From positions 806,001-870,000 of the forward strand of contig JACDQD010000104.1 in assembly GCA_019843655.1 (NCBI GenBank): DNA of 64,000 nt. Reading direction: 5' to 3'. Of the stretch, positions 48,601-59,200 are shown in pieces. This DNA comes from Lethocerus indicus. Lineage: Eukaryota; Arthropoda; Insecta; Hemiptera; Belostomatidae. The translations under genes and the position numbers were made by a program. Each line of letters begins with the position of its first letter. The first letter of the stretch is position 1. Below the pieces are notes generated by a model. The model ran no database searches, was not told where the DNA came from, and was given only the letters and a program-made list of their open reading frames with translations.

Positions 48601-51600
48601 AACGGGCTAAACTATTTCTAGACCAATAAGAAAATCGATCTAATGTTACTTCGGCACTCGCTGACTCATTAGGAATTCTTTGACAATTACAAAAATGCTT
48701 TCTTCACAATAGACTTCCAAGAATCTTGGTGCTAATACTTATCCCTAACAGTCCTAACCGATTATGATAGATCCGCCGGAACAGTTATTAAAAAATTAGT
48801 GATTCAAATCCTTGGAATTGATTTGATTCATCGGAAGACGAACCGAAATGAATTCAAGTCAAGCAATTCACCTTCATATTGATGGTTACTCCGAAGGGAT
48901 TGCGTAGTATGGTCGTCGGGGAGCCCTGGAGCTTCTGTCGCCGGTTGAGGAAGAGGATGACGACGAAGACGCCCAGCAGGAGGAGCATGACCGCCGTCAG
49001 TACACCGATCACGACCTCGATATAGCTGTCGTCTTCGTTTGGGGCGGCGACTGGAGTAAAACCGGAAAATCCGGGATTTTAGGTCCGGAAAATTGAGACA
49101 AGAATATAAATAAAAAGTTATTTTTTAACGATCAAACGTCAAATATCATTCAATCAGATATACTGACCGATGGTGATCCATCACCGTGGTGAGCCATCGG
49201 CCAGGATGACCGACTGGCATTTAACCCCGCTAATTAAAATTTTCAATATGACACATTGAAAATGAAGCGAATGAAGTGTTGGCTTGATTAATGCCGGGAA
49301 AAACCCACGACAGAAAGTTCATTAATTGCAAGGAATAAATAATGTCAATATTAATTTGTCTTTGCTAGCAGTTGATATAATAGAATGAAATTCCTACAAC
49401 GCTTTTTAATTTTCGCAGAATAAGTCTCAATTATAATCTGAGATCGAAAACAGATATACAATTTGAATATTAATAACATTTTTTTTAAATTTATGTTTGT
49501 AACGCATAAAAAGCACTTATAAACAAGTCCATAGTAGCGAAAGTGCATTAAGCCCTTTATATCGTATTGCTGCAAAATCGCTATTTTGTTTTTGACATAC
49601 TTGTTTCGTAGCTGTCCCAGGTCATGTCGTGTGATCCTCCTGACTTTATAATTATCTCTTCGTCCCCAAGACCGGATTCCACTTCTTCCGTGAAGTTGCC
49701 TTCGACGGGTTCTATAAGACAGAAATTATAGTTGAACATGTTACCAAGAAATAACGTTTGCTTAGGACTTTGAAAACGGCTTAAGACAAAACTATTTGAA
49801 GAAAGAAACGAGAAGTGAAAATTTAGTGAAATTTCACGGTAAATTGTAATAACAATATTATTTCAAATCATAATATTTTCTGTTATAATATATCGGAGTT
49901 GATCTTAATTAACTTGCATCTTGATGTAATTTGCATTTGAATTGAAGTGTACATTTTATATTTTTAATACAGATTTGTACACACTGTTTTCCATACTGAT
50001 ATAATTAATTAATTTCATATTAGGTTAAATTAAATAATCGAATCAATATTAATTAATAGTTAATCCTTTATTTATACAGTTTTAATGTTACTAGTTTATA
50101 AAATGGATGTTTCAAATTGTTATAAACGGATCATTCACCTGATTCGAAAGTAACTTCGCTGATCATTATCCACTTGGCAGCGAAATACAGTTGAATTTTG
50201 ACGAACTTGGCCAAATTGTTGTGCAGGTGTATAGTGACGTTCCTGGCATTTTCTAGTACCTTATCGGGCATGTAGGTGTAGGTGACCGAGCGGCCCGAGT
50301 AGACCCCGCCGCCGATGCTGAACTGGACGCGGGCCTTCAGGAAAACCTGAAAGAAAAATGTGTAATTTGCAATTAACTAAAAACCTGCAAGTGAGTGTCG
50401 CGTGAAAAAGATATGTCCGGGAGAGTTTTTGACCGGGATACAACTGAATCCGGTGAATACGCTGAGAAATGCAGCGTTCTCCGTTCAGCCGGTAAGTTGA
50501 ACCAATAGAAATTCCCATTATGTGGAATCCCCATACCCGACTCAAAAGAATCAACAGAAAATTTGGACTTTTAAGACGATTACTAAAAATAACTTCAAAA
50601 TTGACCTTAAGTAACCAACTGACAATATACAAAGCGTTACTTAAACCGACATGGACATACGGTATAGAGCTATGGGGTTCCACCGAGACATCCAACATCG
50701 TTCGCATCCAGAGATTCCAGTCCTTCGTACCATCCTTAATGCTCCCTGGTATGTTTCTAACCACACAATCCACCATGACCTCAACATACCGACAGTCGAC
50801 GAAGTCGCAAAATCCCGGTTCCCGAAGTTCCACTTCCGCCTTTCTCCTCACCCTAATCCACTCGTTCAGTCCCTTTCCTCTCTTACCCATCCATGATCCC
50901 CCCCCCGCCTTAGCCCTTACGTCATAATTGTTCTTGCGTCAAAAGTGCCTTTTTCGGGTGGTTCCTGTTTTCGCGAAATACATGTGAAAAACAATTCATA
51001 CAGCATTTGTATAAAATAAAGAAAGGTTAAAAAAATTCTCTTAATAACTGCCATTCACTGGACAGTCACGTGAAATCCACAAAATGTTTCTAGGATTTAT
51101 CAGACCTTAATTGTCATTCGGTTAGCATCAAATTTGACGTTTCTACCGCAGAGAATGCTCTAGTGAAAGCACCAACGTGTAACTCGTTCGGTTTGAGTCT
51201 ATCAAATCTTGTTAACGAGAAGTCGCTGGCGTCCGAATTATTGGGATTGTTTTCCGTTTTTCACTTTGCCAACGATACTTCCTAACACGTGCCCAAACCT
51301 CGATTTAATTTTTCCGTTCCTATTTTTTTTTTATATCTAAAGCAATTACTAAATTGCGGAGCTGTGCTGTTTTATTAACGGGCTGGGGGTGGACTCGCGA
51401 GTGTTTTGTGAGTGTTGGTAGAGGGGAAGCGTGATTTACTGGCGCTTTATGCAAAGTGAGCCCGTTGTATTTTCGCGAGCCTTTCAATGTATTTCGGAAA
51501 CTGGCGGCGAGGCGGCGGTGAAAAAAGGGGTTTTTAAAATGCATAACCTAATGGTCCGAGCTAAGAACTAATTAAGAAATTTTCCATAATGAAAACTGCG

Positions 51601-54600
51601 TTCGTTTGTTGCCGTAGGTGTGCTTTTGACGTTTTCGAAACTTCTGTATTACTCCAATTAGTGCAATCAAAATAAAATATGAGTTAGGGATTTATGTATT
51701 TTCCTATTTGTTGTAGGCTAGTGAATCGTAACCAGATAAATCCAAAATTATTGGATTTTTAAATACTTTTTCTGAACATAGTAAGGCGTTTTGTAGAGAT
51801 TAAAGATTTTCGTTTCCGTACTCTTACAGTGCCCTGGATAATCACCTCACGATAAAATATTAGTTATTAATCAAAATAAACTATATTACTTTTATTCGAA
51901 AAAGGTTGATAAATAACGAAATCGCCAACGTAACACAACATTGTAAAAACATCATAATATGACAAACTTGCAAACTGTCATGAACTACATAATGTTTTAA
52001 AATTTAGATGTACGCATAAATATCGATGTAGGGGAATTGAATGATTTAATCCAACGAGTACGATAAAGAAGAAGAAGAAGAATTTATCGTAAATTACATT
52101 TTAAAAATGTATCGCAATAACTGACGGTCCCATAGGCATGTTTAAAACTTGGCGGGAATTATTTAGGAGTAGGGTTGATGTTCGGAGAGAACGGCGGGCA
52201 AAGCGCATGTAGTTTGTGCACATTCCAACAGATCGTGCTCACATGTCATTTTTCACTATTTTCATGACTCGTCTCAACTCGTTTTTAATTACTGTTTATT
52301 GAATTACAAAAAACAGTTTCGTCCAAACATATAAATTCATTGTAGCCTGAGCGTTTTCATAGGTAGTATTTACCTACATTTTTCCAATTACATTGACAAA
52401 CAGTACTTATTATTACCGGAGAAATTACTTTCGAAGTATATCATAAGCAAAACAGTATTGACGGCATCTTTCTCCGGGCTCTCTTGGCTCCAAGTCCAGT
52501 ATTCATAAGGCCGTGATTTCGCAATATATCACGCAACGCCGCCGCGGCGTTCCGCCCCTTTTGATTTATCGCATTCCCTTATTCGGTCGTATACATCCCC
52601 GGGATTAGGCGGGAAAGGGAACTCTCTACCGGCGGGTCCCGCGGGGGACCCCACCGCAATAAATCTGTCGGCTAACCCGAGCGGTACGGGTTCGACGCCC
52701 GAGAGGGGAAAAATGTACTCAGACTCCAATTAATAACGCTGTCTTTAATTGAAATTCGTCTTTGGCCGTATATCATGACGCTGGGCCCACCTGGCGCCCG
52801 CAGGAGATGGCACCGTCCCTTAGAAACGCCAAAAGAACGGAGAGGGAGGTCCCCGTTTAGTGAGTTTCGTACTCCTAAATAAAAAATTTGAGTTGAATAT
52901 GAAACAACCAATTTCTACTTTTAAATTTTAACGCATTTAAATTACATTAAGGTAAATTTTAACGCATTTAAATTACATTAAGGTAAATTTCAACGCTGGT
53001 ATATTTTTAAAGAGTAATTCCTAATTGCATCCTGGCATGAGCATGCACTTGATGTATACACGAGCAGATCGAGGGACCGATATTGGTTTTCCTATTTAGT
53101 ACGGAAACAGCTTCATCCGAAACATAATTGGATATCACAAAGGGGAAACGCTGCCACCAATTTTCCGTATTCCTTGTACCGAGGCCTGCGGTCGGTTCGA
53201 TTCGTCGAATGGCGCTCGAACGACAGTTTCATATCCGTCGGCGGGTGCGCGCCCATTTGCGTTGGCCGTGCCAATGTAATACGTTAAGAGATTCGTTTGA
53301 TATTGTAGAGTTGACGGTCGCTTGACCTCATATACTACTGGGCCAAAGGCGGCCGGGCCTCATAATTAAATCGGTTTGGCTTTCGACCGAACAAACATGA
53401 AAACCAATATAGAGTCGCGGTAGATGATCCCACGCGGGGTGGTGGTGGTGGGGGGGTGCTTTGATTAAATTCAATGCCGCATTTAACACATGACCGGGGC
53501 GAGGCCGCTTCGCCGCCCCCTTCTCCTCCACCAAAACCGGTTATAGATTCAATTCTATTCAATATCAATTTCACCCAATTTCGGAAACAAACTACTGCAA
53601 AATCTCTAAAAGAACGGCTCGATTTTATTTTTCAAGCCCCTCAGTTGCTTGCTCATTGAACATTGTAGGTCGAAGTTACCTTAACGTTACGTGGAAGTAA
53701 AATTGCTCGTAAAACTTTGCGGACATGGACAGAACGTGCCGTATCGGTATCTCCCGGGCGGCGCCCTCGCCGCAAAGTGGAAGGGCGGGCATTAAACACC
53801 AGAGTGTAAGCGGCAGACAATTATAGTATTGCCGTCCGATCGCTCAGGTCGGGATAGAAGTTGGGCGTCGAGACCTCTTTTGGAGGGCGGCCGTGTTTGT
53901 CGATTGGGATGACGTTGAGCGGGGGTCGGGGGTGGGTCCGGGGGTGAGACCGGCTCTAACGACCCCGCCGAGTTACGGTCAATCGCTCCGTTGTGCAATT
54001 ATTTTAACAGGGCCACTACCCCCGACCACCTCTCCTCTAATTTATTACCGGTCTTCTCGTGCCAACGGCGCCGGGGCCACTAACTCGGCCGTACCGAACG
54101 AACGAGCGTCCGTCCTGCGAAACGAAAACCCAATTAGGTCCGTAAACTGGAAATTACTGCGGCAATTAAGACGATTGCGAGAGGAGTTTCGGGATTGAGG
54201 ACGCTGCATATAGGAGACAGTACACAAGTATAGAAGAAACCGGGGGTTAATGAAAATAAGTAGAGTAGAAAAGTTATTATTGAATTTAAGTAAATCAATG
54301 TAATAGAATTAAATAATTTAAAGTTTTTGTTTGTGCGACCCCGAGTCAGTAGAATATCATCAATCGTGCACAACAAACACCGTTTGTTTTTGCATCTCGT
54401 AATGACACAAGTGTTTCTCGCCATTCAAAAGTAATGTGATAGTAGTAACAGTGTAGACACGAAGATGACGGAACACCCGATTGCCTAACAGCGTGTTTAA
54501 GTGTGCCTAATTATTCTAGTGGTATACCGAACTTTTACTAGAGTAAAAGTACTGAGGAGGCTGAAATACAATACATTTTATGATCGTGTATACTATGTAC

Positions 54601-56273
54601 AAGTTTATGATTGCGAAAACATTTGAAGTAAAAAAAATTTTACGGGTGGTCCATTTTACTGAAAATGGCTGGTTAGACTCCTCCATTATTTTGAAAGGCA
54701 CCTTTTACTATCTCCCCATTCAAAATTCCGAAGTTTTCCCTAAATCTAGTACCGCTCAGTTTTGTTGTTAATGCATTTTACAATGTTTCCTTTAGTTTTT
54801 AATTAGTGGTTTAGTTTGTATTATAACAAATCTGGCACATAACGTAAATAATTAATCTTTCACAGCGTAAATACACTTTCTCAAATAATTTTTTGCCAGT
54901 CTAACTTATGAAATCCACAAATCCTTCCCACGAAAGCCAGTATCAACACTTTTCCCCCTTTAACAGTTCGACCCGTACGTTCCGCATCTCTCTGCAGATT
55001 ATAAAACACGCCCGATGTATAAAAATGGACTCCATTTGGGATGAAAGTAAATCCGGACTAAGCTGGACTTCACCTTTCCCTCAAATCTGAAAGGGGGTAC
55101 ATTTTTCGATGATTCCCTCTGGATTTTCTGGCCGTGTTGGCGGTTTTATAAGCACGTTCATTTCCCGGCCCGTAAAGTATTTAGTATATATACGTAAATG
55201 CTCACAAAAATATATTTACATTACAGATGACGGTGCGTACCTAATTAATTATACTTCAAATAAAAATTTAGATTTTTGTGAAACTCAAATAAATGCAATT
55301 TACACATCCTATTTACTTTAAGGTCAAAAATCGAGAGGTTTATTATATTATGTTCTTAATGATCGTTTAGACGATCAAGAAATAAACCTCAATCTTCGAA
55401 ATAACCATAAATGTTGTTAGGGTAAATATGTAGTCACATTGGTAGTTTTTGGTTTAATTTTTTATAAATATATTTCGTGTATCTGCTCTTGAATATCCCC
55501 ATATTCCCCATATGTCCATTTCATTATATTTTATACCTTAGTGTATTAACTGATGAGCTATTTCATATGTTTTATACAGGTATCATATATGCCTAGTCCG
55601 ATTCTATTCTGTTACATTTAATTACCTTCATATGTTGTTTGGACCACTCCGATATATTCAATTTGTTACAATCAGCTACATAAGTTGTGTGAATTAATTT
55701 CGGATTCTCTATTTATAGGCCAACAATAACCGTGTAGTTATAATAGTGTACTGAACTATTAATGCAAACTTCAGGCGCAATACAGGAGGCCGTCGCGATC
55801 GCTGGGGTCTATTGCCCAATTTGCATAAAGGTCACATTAACCTCGTTTCGGGAGTGGAGCAGAAGAAAAACTGCACCTTCAATTTTCCGGATAACGACGG
55901 ATTAACCTATTCCTCGGCCCTCGCACAAAGTAAAAGCAACCTCCTAGGAATATAAGTTGATGGGGCTGGTTGATTAATTTACAAACCCCGATTACAGTTA
56001 ATTATAAATAATTAGGATTTATATTTATACTTTCCAAAGATATAAAACATCCAATATAAAAAATTTTTAGTAGATAATTAATTATGTATAACCCCTGCAT
56101 ATCTCTTGATGTACCTAGTAATTGAACATACCAACTTACCTGGACATCCTTGCTGAAACAATTGTTTGTGAAAATGTTGACGAGGCTGAAATTCCTGATG
56201 GTGTCGAACTCGAAAACGAGCTCGATGTATTTCTTCGGGAATGAATCATTCCTCCAGCCGACCCATCCGTTTC
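45437..56273 (-). CDS. Ddr: Discoidin-domain receptor (DDR) family receptor, C-terminal twelve exons, likely pseudokinase
   Basis: Twelve minus-strand exons join without a frame break: 56273..56140, 50346..50139, 49711..49601, 49050..48872, 48457..48238, 48155..47908, 47722..47585, 47232..47003, 46481..46389, 46275..46134, 46050..45901 and 45610..45437. They give about 675 residues: the second (discoidin-like) extracellular domain, stalk, one transmembrane helix, a long Ser/Gly-rich juxtamembrane region and the kinase domain. DDRs are membrane receptors for collagen. The best matches are [48 protein letters not shown] and [13 protein letters not shown]. Key catalytic residues differ: beta-3 VAVR instead of VAVK, HKD instead of HRD, DIA instead of DFG. 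The N-terminal discoidin domain and signal peptide are absent from the window. Insects carry more than one DDR-like gene; which this is remains open. Confidence 0.93.
45901..46050 (-). CDS. Ddr: DDR exon: kinase C lobe
   Basis: The acceptor GTTTTCAG lies above 46050 and the donor CAG|GTAAAT at 45900-45899. Fifty codons: [50 protein letters not shown]. This matches human DDR2 FTTASDVWAFGVTLWE with SSVWSF in place of SDVWAF, so the conserved alpha-F Asp is Ser here. Confidence 0.94.
46134..46275 (-). CDS. Ddr: DDR exon: kinase DFG region and activation loop
   Basis: The acceptor GTTAAAG lies above 46275 and the donor CTG|GTGAGA at 46133-46132. It reads [50 protein letters not shown] is DIA, with the metal-binding Asp kept. 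Of the three activation-loop tyrosines of human DDRs, two align and the third is Ser. The PIRW..WES end is typical of the family. Confidence 0.94.
46389..46481 (-). CDS. Ddr: DDR exon: kinase alpha-E and catalytic loop
   Basis: The acceptor TGTAAAG lies above 46481 and the donor CAAG|GTAAGT at 46388-46387. It reads [20 protein letters not shown], then [10 protein letters not shown]. The catalytic-loop HRD motif is HKD: His and Asp kept, Arg replaced by Lys. The Arg of AARN is completed across the intron. Confidence 0.93.
46482..47002 (-). other. DDR intron in the kinase domain
   Basis: Between the beta-3/hinge and alpha-E exons. A short minus-strand open frame at 46502-46735 is not needed to join the flanking exons, whose phases already fit. 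Nothing else is seen. Confidence 0.85.
47003..47232 (-). CDS. Ddr: DDR exon: kinase beta-3 to hinge
   Basis: The acceptor GTGTGCAG lies above 47232 and the donor CAA|GTGAGC at 47002-47001. It reads [59 protein letters not shown] and [17 protein letters not shown]. The beta-3 VAVK of active kinases is VAVR (codon CGG). The alpha-C Glu (REIRLL) is kept. The segment before alpha-C is shorter than in human DDRs. Confidence 0.93.
47233..47584 (-). other. DDR intron after the glycine-rich loop exon
   Basis: 352 bases of AT-rich sequence; no further signal. Confidence 0.85.
47585..47722 (-). CDS. Ddr: DDR exon: kinase N lobe with glycine-rich loop
   Basis: The acceptor GTTCCAG lies above 47722 and the donor GAG|GTATTG at 47584-47583. 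It ends [19 protein letters not shown], continued by V in the next exon. This corresponds to the FVEKLGEGQFGEV loop of DDRs, but the second Gly is Ser and the Phe is Leu (GTSHLGEV). Confidence 0.9.
47908..48155 (-). CDS. Ddr: DDR exon: juxtamembrane region, part 2
   Basis: The acceptor TTTTCCAG lies above 48155 and the donor AGG|GTAAAC at 47907-47906. It encodes low-complexity [20 protein letters not shown], a Gly/Ala/Ser run, [20 protein letters not shown] and a basic end [13 protein letters not shown]. No fold is expected. Phases fit both sides. Confidence 0.87.
48238..48457 (-). CDS. Ddr: DDR exon: cytoplasmic juxtamembrane region, part 1
   Basis: The acceptor AAGCAG lies above 48457 and the donor ACAG|GTGAGA at 48237-48236. 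It begins [20 protein letters not shown], then a Gln/Pro/Ser-rich stretch with several Tyr ([18 protein letters not shown]). The tyrosines could be docking sites if phosphorylated in trans, which is inference. The exact acceptor is the best of the options because it keeps the frame open. Confidence 0.85.
48458..48871 (-). other. DDR intron after the transmembrane exon
   Basis: 414 bases; no further signal. Confidence 0.85.
48872..49050 (-). CDS. Ddr: DDR exon: transmembrane helix
   Basis: The acceptor ACTCCAG lies above 49050 and the donor GAAG|GTGAAT at 48871-48870. After [11 protein letters not shown] comes a single hydrophobic helix ([19 protein letters not shown] and ILFL) followed by the stop-transfer NRRQK. 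The sequence then continues [10 protein letters not shown] into the cytoplasm, giving type I topology. Confidence 0.93.
49051..49600 (-). other. DDR intron before the transmembrane exon
   Basis: 550 bases, AT-rich apart from a short CCATCACCGTGGTGAGCC-like imperfect dyad near 49170-49200; no exon seen. Confidence 0.8.
49601..49711 (-). CDS. Ddr: DDR exon: extracellular stalk
   Basis: The acceptor CTTATAG lies above 49711 and the donor ACAA|GTATGT at 49600-49599. It encodes an acidic, poorly conserved stalk ([18 protein letters not shown], then [15 protein letters not shown]) with an NFT sequon. Identity rests on exact phase agreement with both neighbours. Confidence 0.88.
49712..50138 (-). 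other. DDR intron before the stalk exon
   Basis: 427 bases, very AT-rich; no further signal. Confidence 0.85.
50139..50346 (-). CDS. Ddr: DDR exon: rest of the discoidin-like domain
   Basis: The acceptor CTTTCAG lies above 50346 and the donor TCAG|GTGAAT at 50138-50137. The protein runs [20 protein letters not shown], then [20 protein letters not shown], then [19 protein letters not shown] and [10 protein letters not shown]. The last part matches the DDR pattern ([23 protein letters not shown] in human DDR2). N-glycosylation sequon: NVT. Confidence 0.93.
50395..51035 (+). mobile_element. Jockey-like non-LTR retrotransposon fragment, opposite strand to DDR
   Basis: Plus-strand frames show the end of a jockey-clade [17 protein letters not shown] residues, [34 protein letters not shown], then in another frame [20 protein letters not shown] and HPNPLVQSL. 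At least one frameshift separates the two parts. A 3' tail with AAAATAAA near 51014 follows. It starts within about 50 bases of the DDR exon at 50346 and shares coding and tail sequence with the copy at 21090-21735. Confidence 0.85.
52067..52082 (+). repeat. (GAA)n microsatellite
   Basis: Five GAA-type units in AT-rich intronic DNA. Confidence 0.85.
52922..52996 (+). repeat. 31-bp tandem duplication
   Basis: The unit beginning GGTAAATTTTAACGCATTTA is present in full at 52951-52981, almost complete just before it, and as a partial third copy with one change at 52982-52996. Confidence 0.9.
56140..56273 (-). CDS. Ddr: DDR exon: discoidin-like domain start
   Basis: The acceptor TTGTTGCAG lies above 56273 and the donor CAG|GTAAGT at 56139-56138. 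Translation [20 protein letters not shown], then [20 protein letters not shown] and KDVQ. This aligns with human DDR2 around YVGWRNES, EIMFEFDRIRNF and CNNMFAKGVK. It is the most upstream exon I can identify; the preceding exon must end with one unpaired base. Confidence 0.93.
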
Positions 56274-59200
56274 CTGCAACAAGATCAATGGCCGTGTCAT
56301 TTATTGTTAAATGATTTAAAGTTTTATTTCGTTTCTCTTCATTGGATATGTTTTTATTGGCACAACGATTATGAAACAATGAAAACTGAGGAAACTAAGT
56401 TCCTACTATATCTTCAGCGGGATATCGGTTTTCAGTTCCTTTTTGCGAAGCCGAAACGACGGTGTACGTGCATTTCAGTGCCACTTCAGGCATTAGTTGT
56501 CCCCCGATCATTTAAAATGTTATAATTACGGTTGTGCGTGACCGGGGCGGGTCAACGAACCAAGAAAGCACGCAGGAAAAAAGATATTAATGACCGTCCA
56601 AAAAAAAAGGGTGTACGCTCCATTTGATTTGTATTCGGGTTATTACTTTCAGTGAAATATAAGCCGGAACACTGCATGGAAGAAAGAAGGAAAAAACATC
56701 CTCTCAAGTGAAGGCAGTTTAAATTATTTCTCCGGGATTACCGGACGAATATTTTCGTTAATTTTAGACTAAATCCCGTTCACTTGAATTTGGTCAACAC
56801 ACAATATAATAGTCCAATTTCAACGTAAAGAAAATATCGTTTTTACCTACTGTATGGAGAAGCCTGCGAATAGCATGTATCAGTCATCGATCAGGGCGGA
56901 CAATATCCTTTGCATACGCGGTTCGGAGCGGAACCCGGGTCGGAATTAATTAGGGGCGGCATCGAGATTGAATGGGCCGGAATCAGTCGGAAATTATACG
57001 ATGTGCAGAGGGGTAACAACGTTAGGACTGAGACTGCCGGGGCCGAGGCTGTCATCATATGTGCGGGGGCGCCGAGAGGGACCCCGCCGGAATGACGGAT
57101 TCATAATGCGGATTGTACACGGGACCCTTAATTGGATAAGGAATTTCTGGCTGTGCCTTGCCTGCCCGCGGACTTGATAATTATCATGCCCTCCTAACCG
57201 CGGGTGGCCTCCTTTCATAAAATTATGAATGTTCTACCGACCGCTTATTAAATTATCCGAAAATAATTTAACTTATCGTTCTCACGGAAAAGGAGTTGAA
57301 TGTCCCAAGCAACCAAGAGCGTTCGGATGGAAAATCAACTCAGATTAGAATGACAACACTTCACATTGTTGCAATTGAAGGTCTAATTTGTAAATACGTT
57401 TTTAAAAAGGGGTTTCCTGCCCGTTATAACTGTAACTCTGTAGTTCGTTTATCTTGAAAAAATTAAGAGGTAAGGAATTTCGAGGATTGATAAAACTTCT
57501 GGGTTTAGGATAAAAGATGGAATTAAGGGCGATTCGAATGAATGAAAATGAGCGGTATAGATCCGTTATTGAATTTATACACGCGAATATAATTTCGGAT
57601 AAATGTTTCGACGGAGAAATATTTTCAATAAGCAAATTACGATCACTCCGATCCACCCTTTAAAGGAAAATGGGAGAAGACGGGACAATTTACGAAGGGC
57701 TGTGAAATTTGAAACAGGAAAATCTTTCGGTTAAGGAACTGGTCCGCGGGCGCTGGTGTAATATCTCTGAAATAATGAATAACGAGTTCCGCCGTTGAGA
57801 TATAAGAAGGGGAAACAGCGAGATTCCGTCGGTACATACTAGAAATGAAAGGGGCCCCAGTAATGATGTGTTTGCTTTCCCAGATTGGCTATTAGGTTGT
57901 GCTAAGTAGTGCGCTCCAACGCCGACTCTAATGATTACCGCCGACTCGGATTTAGCGTTCTGTCCGCAGTTACAGTGCCACTTTAAATTAGTAAATGGCA
58001 AATTTACCGTAGTCTCGGCTCAGTGTTACGGAGAACAATCGCTGGGAATATCTAAAAATGACGGCTTAAAAATGTTAAACCGTTGTCGGTTTTGTACAAG
58101 ATATTTAATACTTTTATCTAAATTATAAACCCCTTCGAGGGTTTCTTAAGGGTTCTTGGAAGAAGAAGTAAAGCCGTTCAATGTGTTGTAGTAACAGTCT
58201 ACTATCTTTTGATGTAATAGGTATGGGAAATAAAAATGATTGATTCCACCGTAAGGGCGGAAACTCAAGAAAAGGTGAGATTCAAAATTCGAAAATAGTT
58301 GTAATAAAAAGTAATAAAATGAAGAAATGGTAGATCCACTGCAGTTTTATTTCCGTTAAAGGAATGATGTTTGGCATTCTCAATTTTTAGTGTACAACCT
58401 ACCCGATTGTCCAGATTCAACTACGATTTATTTAACATTTATTTTAAATAAGGCATTTTTCTGACATCGGCCTAATATACCTATACATTTCGAATATATC
58501 CATTTATCTCAGTTTCGTTGCTCGTAAGAGAATAAAGAGGAAAATTAAATATACTACAGCAATATCAATGGCCCGAAAAATGTATTATACATTTAGTATT
58601 ACAGAGAATTAGCTATTGAAACAATGAATTAGGAATTACAAAGGGCTTGAGGGTATGATAATTTAATCTGATTACGTTGGGAATGCTCAAATGGTATTGA
58701 TGTGTTCTTCATTGTCCCTCTCCCCTGTGTTCCGTACCGATTCATCCAACGTTCGAGTTCCTCTGGACATGCGGGACGCCCCTTTCGCCGAAGTTTCAAC
58801 TTCCGGCGGGCAGGAGCCATTGTAAGAGAGAGAGGGAGAGAGATGTTATGGTAGAGAGCTTTTCAATTCCGGCGGTATCGTAAAACAGGCTGTGCGCCGA
58901 TAACGGAGGAAAGGGATTATTTATTAAATATCGCTTCGAATTTTGGGATCGTAAACAGGTTAATGGGCCCACTCGAATTTTAAAGGCATTTCCAACCTGA
59001 TAATGCTTCAGTGTTGAACAAACTGCCCGAACGCGGTCTCACAACGGGAACACGATACGGGCAAGAAATAATAATATTTCTATAAAATGAAATAAATAAA
59101 CAAATCATGTACAAAACAGTTGTGGCCGGAAGATATAAAGATTTTGCATTTGTCCATTTGACGTCTTACTTTTCAATTTAATGGAATTGAAAGTGTTAAA

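Larger units (their letters stand above)
50347..56139 (-). other. 5.8 kb DDR intron
   Basis: It contains a jockey-like fragment at its 3' end (about 50395-51035), a (GAA)n repeat at 52067-52082, a 31-bp tandem duplication near 52922-52996, and GC-rich pockets at about 52500-52860 and 53730-54190. Pseudo-ORFs in the pockets are compositional. Confidence 0.75.

Noticed and set aside
50261..50890. 209-codon minus-strand frame, the longest in the window.
   Set aside because: It is antisense to the jockey RT fragment and out of frame with the DDR exon it overlaps.
52670..52705. GGGTTCGACGCCC, resembling a tRNA T arm.
   Set aside because: No D arm, anticodon arm or acceptor pairing at the right distance.
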